A DNA stretch of 64,000 bases, taken from the NCBI GenBank assembly GCA_020073465.1, contig JAIQFC010000018.1, positions 1 to 64,000 of the forward strand, in the 5' to 3' direction. Of this stretch, positions 1 to 18,154 are shown one piece after another. The notes beneath the pieces were generated by a model. The model was not told where the DNA came from. It worked only from the letters and a program-made list of their open reading frames with translations, and did no database searches. A program made the translations under genes and the position numbers. Positions within the stretch are counted from its first letter, which is position 1, and each line of letters opens with the position of its first letter. This stretch comes from Terriglobia bacterium (lineage in GTDB: Bacteria; Acidobacteriota; Terriglobia; Terriglobales; Acidobacteriaceae).

Positions 1-3000
1 GATAATTTCGTAGGGATAGAGCAGTCCGCGCTGCCGTACCCGCACGACCTTCTGATCGTATTCGGTCAACGGCTTGATGGGGAGCAACTTGTCTGCGGGA
101 CGGAAGGTTATGAGCATACCACTGCCGCCGGGGCTTGAAATGCGCACGACCATGTCGCGCAACTCTCCGGTCTGGGGATTAGGAATGCGGGCACGCACCA
201 CGACCTGTTCCAGTCCCAGGCCTTCGGTGGCTGGCGCGAGTCTGTGCACAATGTCATGCAGCTCATCCGGCGCAAGATTGAGTGGGGGCCAAACGTAAAG
301 AAATACGCGATTCCAATAGAGGTGCTCCTTAGGCCGCCTCCGGGATTGAAACTGGCGAATGGCCGCCAGAGCTTCCATCAGCATGCGTTCGAGATAAGGC
401 AGTTGCACAATGCGGCCTGACGCATCGCGCACCGGCGTCACATCGCGTACTTCCGCACATGCGAATAGCCGCTCATCTTTCGGGTTCTCGCGGGAGACGG
501 CATGGAGCAGGTATACATCTTCGACCGATGGCAAGCGGTCGATATTGAAATTACTGAGCCGCCAGAGATGGAGACGCTTGCCCATCATCGGATGCAGTCC
601 GCGGTACAGCTTTTCCTCTTCGTAGCCGCCCTCCACGGGGCGATAGGTGAAATGCTGCAGAGCACTTATCCCTTGACTGTTGGCGGGTCCGCCAATGGCA
701 GTCACGATGCGCCGAATCGAGCGCGGGAAGCCGACCTCGTTGAGTGCCGAGTGCACTTCCTTCTGAGTGCTCTCGGGATCACCCAGCGCGCCGCAACAAA
801 CATAAAAATCAATGACAATGTCGTGGTCCGGGGGCACTTCCGCGATCAGGGGGAACATTACCCGCGCTGCCTCAGACAGCCGGCCATATTCCGCATGGGT
901 AGCGAAGACATGTATGCGCTTTCCCTCGTGATCGTATTCGGCGGCGACGCAGCAGTGACCGTCAATGGGCAGGGAGTCCAGAGTGAGGAGCTTTCGAATC
1001 CGGTAGTACCTCCGAGTGAGGACCTCCAGCATCGAGTGGCGCAAAGCGAAGTCGGCTGCTGCGAAACGGCCTGAGAACGGGCTGCCCAACTGTTGTGGAC
1101 ATTCGACCAGGGCGAGTATTTTCTCGCGGCGATCCGCGGCATCAGGATGGGCAGCGAGATAGGAGAGATGACTCTCCGCTTCTTCGTACACTTGCTTCCG
1201 CGTCTGTTCCAACAGGGGCTGATCGAAGTAACGGTAGCGAACTTCACGGGCGAGGTCACTCACTGCGGGGTAGAGCCCGTTCGTAATGGAGATAATCCGG
1301 TCAAGAAGCGTCCGAAAGTATTCTCCGGAATGGGGTGTCACAGCATTGAGGCGCCGCAAACGTGATTCGAGAACACCGAATACCGGAACGATTTGCTGCT
1401 CGACCCTTTGGTGTGACTTGCAGATCCAGAGTAGGCTCTCTTCCAGTTCGGGCGAGCGATCCAGTGTCCGCACGTCGTAGTGAGCCAGAGCGCGGCGCAG
1501 CGCGTCGACAAACGCAGGGGGCAAACCTTCCCCTTGAGTCTCGAGCATGCGCAGGTAGGAGAAGAGGTAGGCCTCGGCACTGGGCCCTTCCCCGGCAATG
1601 CGATGGTCTACTTCGGGTTCACGGTGGAACAGGGAACATATGTCCACGAAGATGTTGAGGATCTCATCCTCGCGTTGCCTGATTTCGTCACTATCGGTGG
1701 GGCAATTCTGGCCCCATGCAGCGAGGAGTTGACTGCTGCGTGCCGGGTCTACGTCAAATCCAAGCATCAGCTGCCGGAGCTCCTCGAGGTTCTGATGGCA
1801 GCCAGAAGGAGTGGCGTCGCCCCCCTCAGGAGCCTGTGATGCACCAAAGAACACTCGCTCGGTGGGAGCGATAGCTTGATCGCCGGAAGCGGGTTCAATC
1901 TGCATGAGTGGGGCGCCCGTATCCACCTGCACGTTGGGTATGATCAGTACTCTTCGGACTCTTCCGGAAAATGGCGCGACGACCTGCATTTCCATCTTCA
2001 TGGCCTCAAGCACGGCCAGGCGGTCCCCGATCGAAACCGTGTCGCCGGGTTTCACGGCGATAGAGACGACCACAGCAGGAGCGGGAGCGTGCACTAGCCC
2101 GCCGTCATCGCGATCGACTCGATGTGAAACGCCGTCGACTTCAATTCTGTAGTTCAATCCTTGAGATACGGAGACCACATGGAAACGGCGACCGAAGGCA
2201 GTAAGCCACGACTCAAACTGACCTAGACGGTCGATGTGGGCTTCGAAGTGCGATCCATCTGCCTCGACGCGGTAGTCGCGCGGGCCCAGACGATAGGTTT
2301 TCAACGGATAGAGATGTCCTCGATAACGCAGTGCCAGAGTGCGACCAACGTCACCCCGGACCTGGGGCCGTCCCCGCGCCGCGGAGGCATAGAACTGCGC
2401 CTTCTCCACCGCTAACTCGGCATCGTAGGTTTCAATCGCAGCTTGCACCAGAGCTATGTCGGCGTAGTGTCGGGACACGTGATCGCCAGCGACTGCGAGC
2501 CGGTCGAGCCATCCGATGTCGACTTCGCTCTGCTGCACTTCGCGTCGGTTCAGCAGGTCGAGGAGAAACGTCTTGTTACTGGCTCCGTCTTTGATAACGA
2601 CAACGCTCTCCCGCAGCGCTCGCTGAAGCCGGGACAAGGCTTCTTGCCGGTTGTGGCCGTATCCGATAATCTTCGCGATCATCGAGTCGAAATCTGGAGG
2701 AACGCGATCGCCCTGCTCGACACCGGTGTCGACGCGGACTCCCGGGCCCGTAGGAACCCTGAACCGCTCAATGACGCCCGGGGCCGCCGCGAAACTGTTG
2801 TCGGGATCTTCCGCATTCAGCCGTACCTCGATGGCGTGGCCAGTCGTGCGTGGTGGCTCGCCTTCCAGCCGGCCGCCCCGTGCCACGTGGATCTGAAGCT
2901 TCACCAGGTCGAGACCGGTGGTGCATTCCGTAACCGGGTGTTCGACCTGCAACCGGGTGTTCACTTCCATAAACGAGAAGCGGTTGTTCGCAGGCTCGAA

Positions 3001-3882
3001 CAGGAACTCCACCGTGCCTGCATTGCAATATGAGGCTGCCTTGCCCATGCGAACGGCCGCTTTACGTAGCGCCTGATCCTGTTGCGGTGTGAGTGCTGGA
3101 GAGGGCGCCTCTTCCAGGACCTTCTGCTGCCGGCGCTGGATGGTGCAGTCGCGGACGCCGGCAGCCCAGGTCGTGCCATAGCGGTCGGCAATAATCTGGA
3201 CCTCAACGTGGCGTGCCCCCTGTACCAACTGCTCCATGAAAACGGTGGGGTCGCCGAAGGCTTTGAACGCCTCAGCGCGGGCGCGTTCAAAGGCTTGCGG
3301 AAGCTGGCTTGCCGAATGCACAAGGCGAATTCCGTGACCGCCGCCTCCGGCCGTAGCCTTTATGAGCAGAGGGAAGCCCAGGCGCTCAACATGGCACCAG
3401 GCATCGGTGAGCGTCTCTACGGGCCCGCCGCTCCAGGGTGCTACGGGGATATCCTCTTGCTCGGCAAGACGTTTCGATGCGATCTTATCGCCGAGGCGGC
3501 GCATCACATCGCCATCGGGGCCGATGAACACGATCCCCATGTCACGGCAAAGATCCGCGAATGCGGCATGTTCGGCAACAAATCCCCATCCTACCCAGGC
3601 GGCGTCCGCGCGCGCGGTTACGAGCGCCTGCTTGAGCCGTCCGTAGTCGACGTAACTGCTTTTGGAATGATGGGTGGTCGCGTCGGTGATCTGAGCTGCC
3701 CCGAGAGAGACTGCCTCGTCTGCCTCGCGAACGAACATGGCATGGCGGTCGGGGTCGGTGTAGAGCGCGATGGTGCACAACGGCACGCCATGCTCTTGAC
3801 TGTACTCGCGAGCCGCATGGATAAAGCGCATCGCGGCTTCTCCGCGATTGACAATGGCAACGCGTTGGAATTCCTGAGGCAT
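1..3882 (-). CDS. Eukaryote-like multidomain acetyl-CoA carboxylase (BC-BCCP-central), 3' end outside window
   Basis: It carboxylates acetyl-CoA or another acyl-CoA to supply malonyl-type extender units, and 1294 residues are in the window. An N-terminal biotin carboxylase carries the ATP-grasp glycine loop KATAGGGGHG (about 175-184) and EVNTRLQVEHPVTE (about 306-319). A biotinyl domain follows with AMKM, the biotinylated lysine being Lys629. A long segment then resembles the central region of eukaryotic ACC, including FTYRPVEGGYEEEKLYR and LWRLSNFNIDRLP. The visible sequence ends at RGLLYPYEII, typical of the entry to a carboxyltransferase domain, so that domain should lie off the left edge. 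The ATG at 3882 opens directly into the biotin carboxylase fold (MPQEFQRVAIVNRGEAAMR). It lies 20 bp after the megasynthase stop, so co-transcription is likely. The exact acyl-CoA substrate cannot be told. Confidence 0.88.
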   Translation of the reverse strand, partial: MPQEFQRVAIVNRGEAAMRFIHAAREYSQEHGVPLCTIALYTDPDRHAMFVREADEAVSLGAAQITDATTHHSKSSYVDYGRLKQALVTARADAAWVGWGFVAEHAAFADLCRDMGIVFIGPDGDVMRRLGDKIASKRLAEQEDIPVAPWSGGPVETLTDAWCHVERLGFPLLIKATAGGGGHGIRLVHSASQLPQAFERARAEAFKAFGDPTVFMEQLVQGARHVEVQIIADRYGTTWAAGVRDCTIQRRQQKVLEEAPSPALTPQQDQALRKAAVRMGKAASYCNAGTVEFLFEPANNRFSFMEVNTRLQVEHPVTECTTGLDLVKLQIHVARGGRLEGEPPRTTGHAIEVRLNAEDPDNSFAAAPGVIERFRVPTGPGVRVDTGVEQGDRVPPDFDSMIAKIIGYGHNRQEALSRLQRALRESVVVIKDGASNKTFLLDLLNRREVQQSEVDIGWLDRLAVAGDHVSRHYADIALVQAAIETYDAELAVEKAQFYASAARGRPQVRGDVGRTLALRYRGHLYPLKTYRLGPRDYRVEADGSHFEAHIDRLGQFESWLTAFGRRFHVVSVSQGLNYRIEVDGVSHRVDRDDGGLVHAPAPAVVVSIAVKPGDTVSIGDRLAVLEAMKMEMQVVAPFSGRVRRVLIIPNVQVDTGAPLMQIEPASGDQAIAPTERVFFGASQAPEGGDATPSGCHQNLEELRQLMLGFDVDPARSSQLLAAWGQNCPTDSDEIRQREDEILNIFVDICSLFHREPEVDHRIAGEGPSAEAYLFSYLRMLETQGEGLPPAFVDALRRALAHYDVRTLDRSPELEESLLWICKSHQRVEQQIVPVFGVLESRLRRLNAVTPHSGEYFRTLLDRIISITNGLYPAVSDLAREVRYRYFDQPLLEQTRKQVYEEAESHLSYLAAHPDAADRREKILALVECPQQLGSPFSGRFAAADFALRHSMLEVLTRRYYRIRKLLTLDSLPIDGHCCVAAEYDHEGKRIHVFATHAEYGRLSEAARVMFPLIAEVPPDHDIVIDFYVCCGALGDPESTQKEVHSALNEVGFPRSIRRIVTAIGGPANSQGISALQHFTYRPVEGGYEEEKLYRGLHPMMGKRLHLWRLSNFNIDRLPSVEDVYLLHAVSRENPKDERLFACAEVRDVTPVRDASGRIVQLPYLERMLMEALAAIRQFQSRRRPKEHLYWNRVFLYVWPPLNLAPDELHDIVHRLAPATEGLGLEQVVVRARIPNPQTGELRDMVVRISSPGGSGMLITFRPADKLLPIKPLTEYDQKVVRVRQRGLLYPYEII

Positions 3883-3902
3883 AAGGCACCGATCGACAAT
3901 GG

Positions 3903-12485
<8,583 letters not shown>

Positions 12486-12551
12486 GATGACGTTCCCGTG
12501 CAAACGAGACAGGCGTAATGCCTGTGAAGATAGTCGGGCGTCTTGCTACTA

Positions 12552-14231
12552 CTACGCGGCCACGGGTGCGCGCTCCGCCACGCGGCCGTAGAGGACGTCG
12601 GCTATGTAGTCCATGTCTGAAAGCAGGCCCGCCTGCGCACGATGGATAGCGGGCAATCCTAGACTTGTTTCAAATGCTGCCATCTCTGCATCGCTGATTC
12701 CGCCGGACCCGCTGACCCACCGCAAGCCCTCTTCCGCGACTTTGAGAGCGGACTCGCGGGCAAAGATTCGACTCAGAGCGGCAAGTCCCTCTGCGTCAAA
12801 GCGGCGGTTGGCTTTTTCGTTCACCTTGTTTTCTGCCAGCAGGGCAGCGCGGCGGGCTAAACTGCCTGCGCACTCGGCGTAAGCGATCCACTCACCCAGG
12901 CGCAGAAGAATGTGCTGGTACCGGGTCAGGCGAGCAGCGCGCGCTTTCTCCATCACCTCGGCCAGGGTGTGGAACGCGAGTGCTGCAATGTTCGCTCCCA
13001 CATTCGGATGACGGGCCTGCAGCGCCTCGAATTGACGTGCCTGCTCGTGATAGTGCTGGCCACGTGTTTTCAGGTGAGACTGCCAGCGGTCACGGCTGAT
13101 GGTCATCTCCATGATCTCAGAGGTGCCCTCGTAGATCGTGGTGATGCGGACATCGCGCTTGATCTTCTCCACCATGTACTCGTGGGTATACCCGTATCCG
13201 CCGAGCGCCTGGATGCTGGCTTCAGCGGCTGCATTGCCGGCCTCGGTCGCCATGTACTTTGCGATCGCGCCCTCAGTGTTCAGACTGCCTTCGCCTCCCG
13301 CGTCGATGCGTTCTGCGGTCTCTTCGATGTAGGAGCGTGCGGCTTCGAGCCGGGCCACGTGCGGCACGATCAGCTTGTGTGTGTATCCCTGCTTCTGCGA
13401 GAGCGGTGCACCGGCCTGAATCCGCTTGGTGGAATAAGGGATCGCGCGATCCAGCGCGGCCCATCCGGCTCCAAGCCCAAACGCCGCAACCATCAGGCGC
13501 GTGTAGCCGAATACGGCTTGCGCCTGGATCAATCCCTGGCCTTCGATACCACCGATGAGGCGGTCGGCATCGACGTAGACATCGTTGAACGCCAGGGCTG
13601 CGGTGTTGCTGAGCCGGATGCCGTGTTTGTCTTCCGGTTCGTCGTGGCTGAAACCCTTCGCGCCTTTTTCCACGATGAACCAGCTAGGACCGGTGGGTGT
13701 GTTGGCCAGAACTGTGTAAGCATCGGCCACCCCCCCGTTGCTGATCCATTGCTTGTTGCCATTGATCTTGTAGCCGACAACCTTGCCATCCGCGCTGACC
13801 CGGTCCGCCGTGGTGCGAAGGGCTCCGAGATCGCTGCCGGCCTCCGGTTCCGTGGCGCCGTAGGCAAACAGGATTCCTTCCTCTGCGATGCGTGTCAGCC
13901 ACAGTTTCTTCTGCCCGGGAGTGGCGCCGACGGTAATCGGATCACTGCCGAGAAACGTGGCCAGCACCGACGTGGCAATGCCAAGATCGATCCGCGCCAT
14001 TTCTTCACAAATGCAATAGACGTCGAAGGCGCCGCCACCGAAACCGCCACAGTCTTCGGGAATGAACAGGAGCTGAAGGCCCAGCTTCTCCGGATGGCAC
14101 ATGTGGCGAACGATCTCCAGCGGACACTCGTCTCGCTCATCGAGTTCCAGGAGTTTTTCGTCGGGCAGCTGTTTTTTGGCGAAGTCCCTCAGCGATTTCA
14201 AACTTAGTTTCAGGGTTTTGCTTGCAATCAT
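12552..14231 (-). CDS. Acyl-CoA dehydrogenase family flavoprotein
   Basis: A FAD-dependent alpha,beta-oxidation of acyl-CoA, passing electrons to ETF; in the reverse sense it could saturate enoyl-CoA. About 559 residues. The N-terminal and middle domains are typical ([23 protein letters not shown]). The catalytic base is Glu368 in [10 protein letters not shown]-terminal extension of about 170 residues makes it longer than the ~380-residue short-chain type. I chose the ATG at 14231 because GTGAGG lies about 8 nt upstream. An earlier in-frame start at 14270 would overlap etfA. It follows etfA directly and precedes the ER-less megasynthase. That context suggests it serves the lipid operon rather than general beta-oxidation, but this is inference. 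Confidence 0.9.
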   Translation of the reverse strand: MIASKTLKLSLKSLRDFAKKQLPDEKLLELDERDECPLEIVRHMCHPEKLGLQLLFIPEDCGGFGGGAFDVYCICEEMARIDLGIATSVLATFLGSDPITVGATPGQKKLWLTRIAEEGILFAYGATEPEAGSDLGALRTTADRVSADGKVVGYKINGNKQWISNGGVADAYTVLANTPTGPSWFIVEKGAKGFSHDEPEDKHGIRLSNTAALAFNDVYVDADRLIGGIEGQGLIQAQAVFGYTRLMVAAFGLGAGWAALDRAIPYSTKRIQAGAPLSQKQGYTHKLIVPHVARLEAARSYIEETAERIDAGGEGSLNTEGAIAKYMATEAGNAAAEASIQALGGYGYTHEYMVEKIKRDVRITTIYEGTSEIMEMTISRDRWQSHLKTRGQHYHEQARQFEALQARHPNVGANIAALAFHTLAEVMEKARAARLTRYQHILLRLGEWIAYAECAGSLARRAALLAENKVNEKANRRFDAEGLAALSRIFARESALKVAEEGLRWVSGSGGISDAEMAAFETSLGLPAIHRAQAGLLSDMDYIADVLYGRVAERAPVAA

Positions 14232-14241
14232 GGGCAGTGCC

Positions 14242-15228
14242 TCACTTTGCTGCAACGCATCGCATTTCACGAACTCTGTTAGTCAATTGGGGCAGGAATT
14301 CCAGGAGATCGTCCACAATTCCGATGTCGGCGACCTGGAAGATGGGGGCTTTGGGGTTCTTGTTGATTGCGACGATGAAGGGATTGCCTTTGATTCCGGC
14401 CAGGTGCTGGAATGCGCCGCTGATACCGCAGGCCAGGTAGACCTTCGGCTTGACGGTCTTCCCGGACGAGCCGACCTGACGGGACTTCTCCATCCACTTG
14501 GCGTCAACCACCGGTCTCGAGCAGGACACAGCGGCACCTAATTCGTCGGCCAGCTCCTGTGCGAGGGCCACATTGTCCTCTTCCTGAATGCCGCGGCCGA
14601 TGGAAACCAGAACGTTGTGCTTGGTGATGTCGACGTCTCCTACCTCAGGGACAAGCGTCTCCAGATAACGCCGTTTCGCGGACAAGACTCCAACGTCAGA
14701 TGATTTGTCGACCACCGACCCACCGGCGGAAGCACCAGCCGGCGCCTTGAATGCACCGGGACGTATCGTGACCACAGCACCAGAAGAAATGTCGCAACGA
14801 ACATGCGCGCTCACCTGCCCGCCGAATTCCTGACGAACTACGTTGAGCTGCGGCCCTTCTACTCCGGTGATGTCCAATACGTCGGAGACGAATGCTGAAT
14901 TCATCTTGATGGAAAGCCCCGGCGCCAGATCGATTCCGAAATGATCATGCGAGACCAGCAAGATGCTGCCGGGCGGCAGGACCTTCACTAGTGCTTTCCG
15001 GACCAGTTCGGCATTGGGATAGACCAGAGGTTCGCTGGCGACTTTCCAAGCTTCAGTAAAGGAAGAACGGAGGGTGTCGCACGCGGCATCAAGGCCCGCA
15101 CCCCAGCCAGTGAGGATGGCGACCGGTGAGGCTGACGGATCGATCTTTCTTGCCGCAAACGCCAGTTCGGTCGCAGAGTCGTCAACCACTCCGTCTTTGT
15201 GGACGATGTATGCAAAGATCCGAGGCAT
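14242..15228 (-). CDS. etfA: Electron transfer flavoprotein alpha subunit
   Basis: FAD-carrying alpha subunit of the ETF heterodimer that shuttles electrons between acyl-CoA dehydrogenases and the quinone pool. It has 328 residues, the usual length. The C-terminal FAD-binding segment is clear ([20 protein letters not shown] followed by [10 protein letters not shown]). The ATG overlaps the etfB stop by one base (TAATG), so translation is probably coupled. The genes on both sides are ETF partners: the FeS oxidoreductase and etfB upstream and the acyl-CoA dehydrogenase downstream. Confidence 0.96.
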   Translation of the reverse strand: MPRIFAYIVHKDGVVDDSATELAFAARKIDPSASPVAILTGWGAGLDAACDTLRSSFTEAWKVASEPLVYPNAELVRKALVKVLPPGSILLVSHDHFGIDLAPGLSIKMNSAFVSDVLDITGVEGPQLNVVRQEFGGQVSAHVRCDISSGAVVTIRPGAFKAPAGASAGGSVVDKSSDVGVLSAKRRYLETLVPEVGDVDITKHNVLVSIGRGIQEEDNVALAQELADELGAAVSCSRPVVDAKWMEKSRQVGSSGKTVKPKVYLACGISGAFQHLAGIKGNPFIVAINKNPKAPIFQVADIGIVDDLLEFLPQLTNRVREMRCVAAK

Positions 15229-16019
15229 TATTTCAACCCTCCTTTAGCCGCCACGAGTTCCAGAACCTTATCGACAATTTCTTCACGGCTGCCGTGCAGC
15301 ATTTCGGCCCCCCGGCCAACCGCCGGCACGAAGTAGTCCACACGCTTTACCTTTGTGGCAGCTTGCCCTACCGCCGCCGGATCGACACCGAGGTCCGACG
15401 CGCTGAAGGTCGGAATGGGCACGGAAGCGATTTGCCGGATGCCCCGCATCCCGACATACCGTGGCTCGTTGATGCCGGTCTGTATCGAGAGCACGCAGGG
15501 GAGGTCGATCTCATTCATTTCTTTATTGCCACCCTCGATCTCGCGGCTGATCTTCAGCTTCCTGCCTTCCAGGACTTCAATGGAATTGACCAGGGAAGCG
15601 AACGGATAGTCGAGCATCGCCGCCAGCATCCCGCCTACCTGGGCGGCTCCATCGTCAGCCTGCACGCCGGTCAGGATCAGGTCGTATTGACCCTTCTGCG
15701 CGAAGGCTTTGAGGATGGTTGCGATCCCTCTGCCATCCGATCCGCTGAAGGCATCGTCGGAGATCAGTACGCCGTGGCTTGCGCCCATGGCCATCTCCCG
15801 GCGCAGGATCTCCTCGTCATCGTCGCCACCAACGGTGACAACCGTGACCTTTCCTCCTACTCGGGAGACGATCTGGAGCGCCTCTTCCACCGCGTAGTTG
15901 TCCGATTCGTTGATCGAATAGACCAACTCGTCGCGCTCAATATCGTTTCCAGCAGGGTTGAGTTCAATCTCGTTTTCCGAGGTGTCGGGCACCCTTCGCA
16001 CGCAAACTAGAATCTCCAC
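15228..16019 (-). CDS. etfB: Electron transfer flavoprotein beta subunit
   Basis: Beta subunit of the ETF heterodimer, binding AMP in classical ETFs. About 263 residues. The N-terminus reads VEILVCVRRVPDT, matching the usual EtfB start. I prefer the GTG at 16019 because a GGAGG sits six bases before it. A TTG at 16025, which would overlap the upstream stop, is almost on top of that ribosome site and is less likely. It is the first of the two ETF genes and is directly coupled to etfA. Confidence 0.95.
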   Translation of the reverse strand: MEILVCVRRVPDTSENEIELNPAGNDIERDELVYSINESDNYAVEEALQIVSRVGGKVTVVTVGGDDDEEILRREMAMGASHGVLISDDAFSGSDGRGIATILKAFAQKGQYDLILTGVQADDGAAQVGGMLAAMLDYPFASLVNSIEVLEGRKLKISREIEGGNKEMNEIDLPCVLSIQTGINEPRYVGMRGIRQIASVPIPTFSASDLGVDPAAVGQAATKVKRVDYFVPAVGRGAEMLHGSREEIVDKVLELVAAKGGLK

Positions 16020-16021
16020 GT

Positions 16022-18130
16022 TCAACCTCCACAGACTGCAAGTTCAGATTCTTTCGGGGAACTCTCACGTACAATCTGCTGGTCGACCAGTTCTGCCAGG
16101 TCGATGGCGGTCATCTTTCCTTCCATGCCCGCGACCTTGATCGCATCTTCTATGTTCGTCATGCAGAACGGGCATGCGGTCACAATCACATTCGCCCCGG
16201 CCTCCGCGGCCATCCGGACCCGCTTCACGCCCATGCGCTCTTCTTCTTTCGGTTCGTAGAACAGCATTAGCCCGCCGCCACCGCAGCAGAAGGAGCGATC
16301 CCGGCACCGGCTCATCTCGACTCTCTTCAGGCCGGGAATCGCGTCGAGCACATCGCGGGGATCGTCGTAAACCTGGTTGTGCCGCCCCAGGTAGCAGGGA
16401 TCGTGGTACGCGTACACCTTGTTCGGGTCTTCGACCGGACTGAACTGGATGTTCCCGGTCCTGACTCCGCGCGCGATCACCTGACTGATGTGCTCCACCG
16501 GCGGCACATCCTTATAGTCGTGCTTCAGTGCGTTGTAAGCGTGCGGGTCGGCAGTGACGATCCGCTGGACGCCGGATGCCTTGATCGCGTCGACATTCTG
16601 GTCGCGCAGGGCGAGGAAGAGCATCTCTTCGCCGAATCTTCGGACTTCATGGCCGCTGTCTTTTTCCACTGCGCCGAGGATTCCAAAGTTCTCTCCCACG
16701 TGGTCGAGAATTCGGGCTGTGGCGCGCCCGATCGACTGCATCCGGTCGTCGTAGGAGGTGATGCTGTCGACGAAGAACAGAGTGTCCGCACCATTGTTTC
16801 CGTCGATGGTCTTTACCTGGCAGGTTTGCTGGAAATCCTGGGCCCTCGTCCAGTCGGCCCGCTTCTTCTCCAGCTTCCCGTAAGGATTCCCGCGACTCTC
16901 CAAAGCCTTCAGGGGCTTCTGAAGTGATTGAGGCACATTCCCGTCATCGATCATCCCTCGCCGCAGATCGACGATCTTGTCGATGTACTCGACCAGCAGA
17001 GGGCACTCCTCTTCGCAGGCGCCGCAGGTTGTGCAGGACCAGATCTCATCGTCTGAATAAATGTTGCCGATCAGCGGCTTGCTGTTATTGGAGCGGCCAA
17101 TCACCGGGTAATGCTGGAAAGCGTAGTCTCTCGCCTTGATAGTGATGAATCGGGGCGACAGCGGCCGGCCCGCAGCATTGGACGGACAGTTATCTGAGCA
17201 CCGCCCGCAGTCCGCGCAGGAGTAGAAGTCCAGCATGTGCTTCCACGTGAAGTCTTCGAACGTCTTCACCCCAAAGGACTTGACCTGGTCCAGACGCTCG
17301 TCCGGAACGCCCCATCTCACCGGCTTCAGGATCTCGCGGTCGAGTTTCGCGAAGTAAATCGTGAACAGCGAAGTTTCCACGTGGAACTGGATTCCGAAAG
17401 GTCGATAGCACAGCAGGAAATAGAAAGTCAGCGCATGGAGAAGATAAGCGCCGACGTAGAGGCTCCGAAGCGTCGGCAGGGAAGCGGAGACAAGAGCAGC
17501 CTTCAGCATCCATGGCAGTGACAGAACTGCCAGGGCTTCGGCGGGCGCGCCTTGCTGTGTCTGAGCGGCGGCCTCGCTGGCCGAGAACAGGCTGTCGGCA
17601 ACCATCAGGACTGCAATCAGCCCCAACAGGAAGATGGCGTCTGCCGTGTGCGCCTTGCCGTACCTTGCCGGCACCGCATAGCGTGCTGGTTTGAAAACCA
17701 GACGGCGAATCGCCGCCGCCACCATGCACAGAAAGACAATGGTGGCCGCGTAGTCTGTAACCAGGTTGTAGGTATGCCCGACTCCTTCTGAGAAACCGGG
17801 CATTACAAGAGTCTCCGAGACACCAACCAGCAGCACCGAGAAGGCACGAATCGCGAGGAGAATAAAGCCGGCAAAGATCAGGAGGTGGATGATGCCAGCG
17901 GTTTTGTAACGCGGGTGTTTCCACTGGCCCAGCCAGAACTTCAAGACCGTTCCTAGCCGCGTCAAAGGCCGGTCAAAACGAAAATCACGCTTAGCCCGGA
18001 AGAGCGGCACCAGGCGTCGTGCCACAATGTAGGAAAAACATGCGACACCGAGAATGTGGATAGCCAGGAACAGACTCCGGCCTGGCACCAACCACTCTGC
18101 TATTCGTGCGGGTGAATAGTTACCTACCAC
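16022..18130 (-). CDS. Membrane FeS oxidoreductase, HdrD/GlpC-like, probable ETF:quinone oxidoreductase
   Basis: A 702-residue protein that probably links ETF to the menaquinone pool. The N-terminal ~270 residues contain several hydrophobic segments resembling the NarI/cytochrome b membrane domain. Two [4Fe-4S] motifs follow, CADCGRCSDNCP (about 304-315) and CTTCGACEEECP (about 363). The C-terminal half carries CCG-domain motifs (YHDPCYLGRHN, CRDRSFCCGGGG near 613), as in heterodisulfide reductase subunit D. The same architecture next to etfBA is known from fatty-acid-oxidising anaerobes and Geobacter-type genomes as an ETF:(mena)quinone oxidoreductase. The GTG at 18130 is the only plausible start, as no ATG lies near it. 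Electron direction cannot be told from sequence. Confidence 0.9.
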   Translation of the reverse strand: MVGNYSPARIAEWLVPGRSLFLAIHILGVACFSYIVARRLVPLFRAKRDFRFDRPLTRLGTVLKFWLGQWKHPRYKTAGIIHLLIFAGFILLAIRAFSVLLVGVSETLVMPGFSEGVGHTYNLVTDYAATIVFLCMVAAAIRRLVFKPARYAVPARYGKAHTADAIFLLGLIAVLMVADSLFSASEAAAQTQQGAPAEALAVLSLPWMLKAALVSASLPTLRSLYVGAYLLHALTFYFLLCYRPFGIQFHVETSLFTIYFAKLDREILKPVRWGVPDERLDQVKSFGVKTFEDFTWKHMLDFYSCADCGRCSDNCPSNAAGRPLSPRFITIKARDYAFQHYPVIGRSNNSKPLIGNIYSDDEIWSCTTCGACEEECPLLVEYIDKIVDLRRGMIDDGNVPQSLQKPLKALESRGNPYGKLEKKRADWTRAQDFQQTCQVKTIDGNNGADTLFFVDSITSYDDRMQSIGRATARILDHVGENFGILGAVEKDSGHEVRRFGEEMLFLALRDQNVDAIKASGVQRIVTADPHAYNALKHDYKDVPPVEHISQVIARGVRTGNIQFSPVEDPNKVYAYHDPCYLGRHNQVYDDPRDVLDAIPGLKRVEMSRCRDRSFCCGGGGLMLFYEPKEEERMGVKRVRMAAEAGANVIVTACPFCMTNIEDAIKVAGMEGKMTAIDLAELVDQQIVRESSPKESELAVCGG

Positions 18131-18154
18131 GGTTTGTACCTCGATGCCTTACAG

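Noticed and set aside
12912-14207. A 431-residue open frame on the plus strand
   Set aside because: Antisense shadow of the acyl-CoA dehydrogenase, with no recognisable domain.
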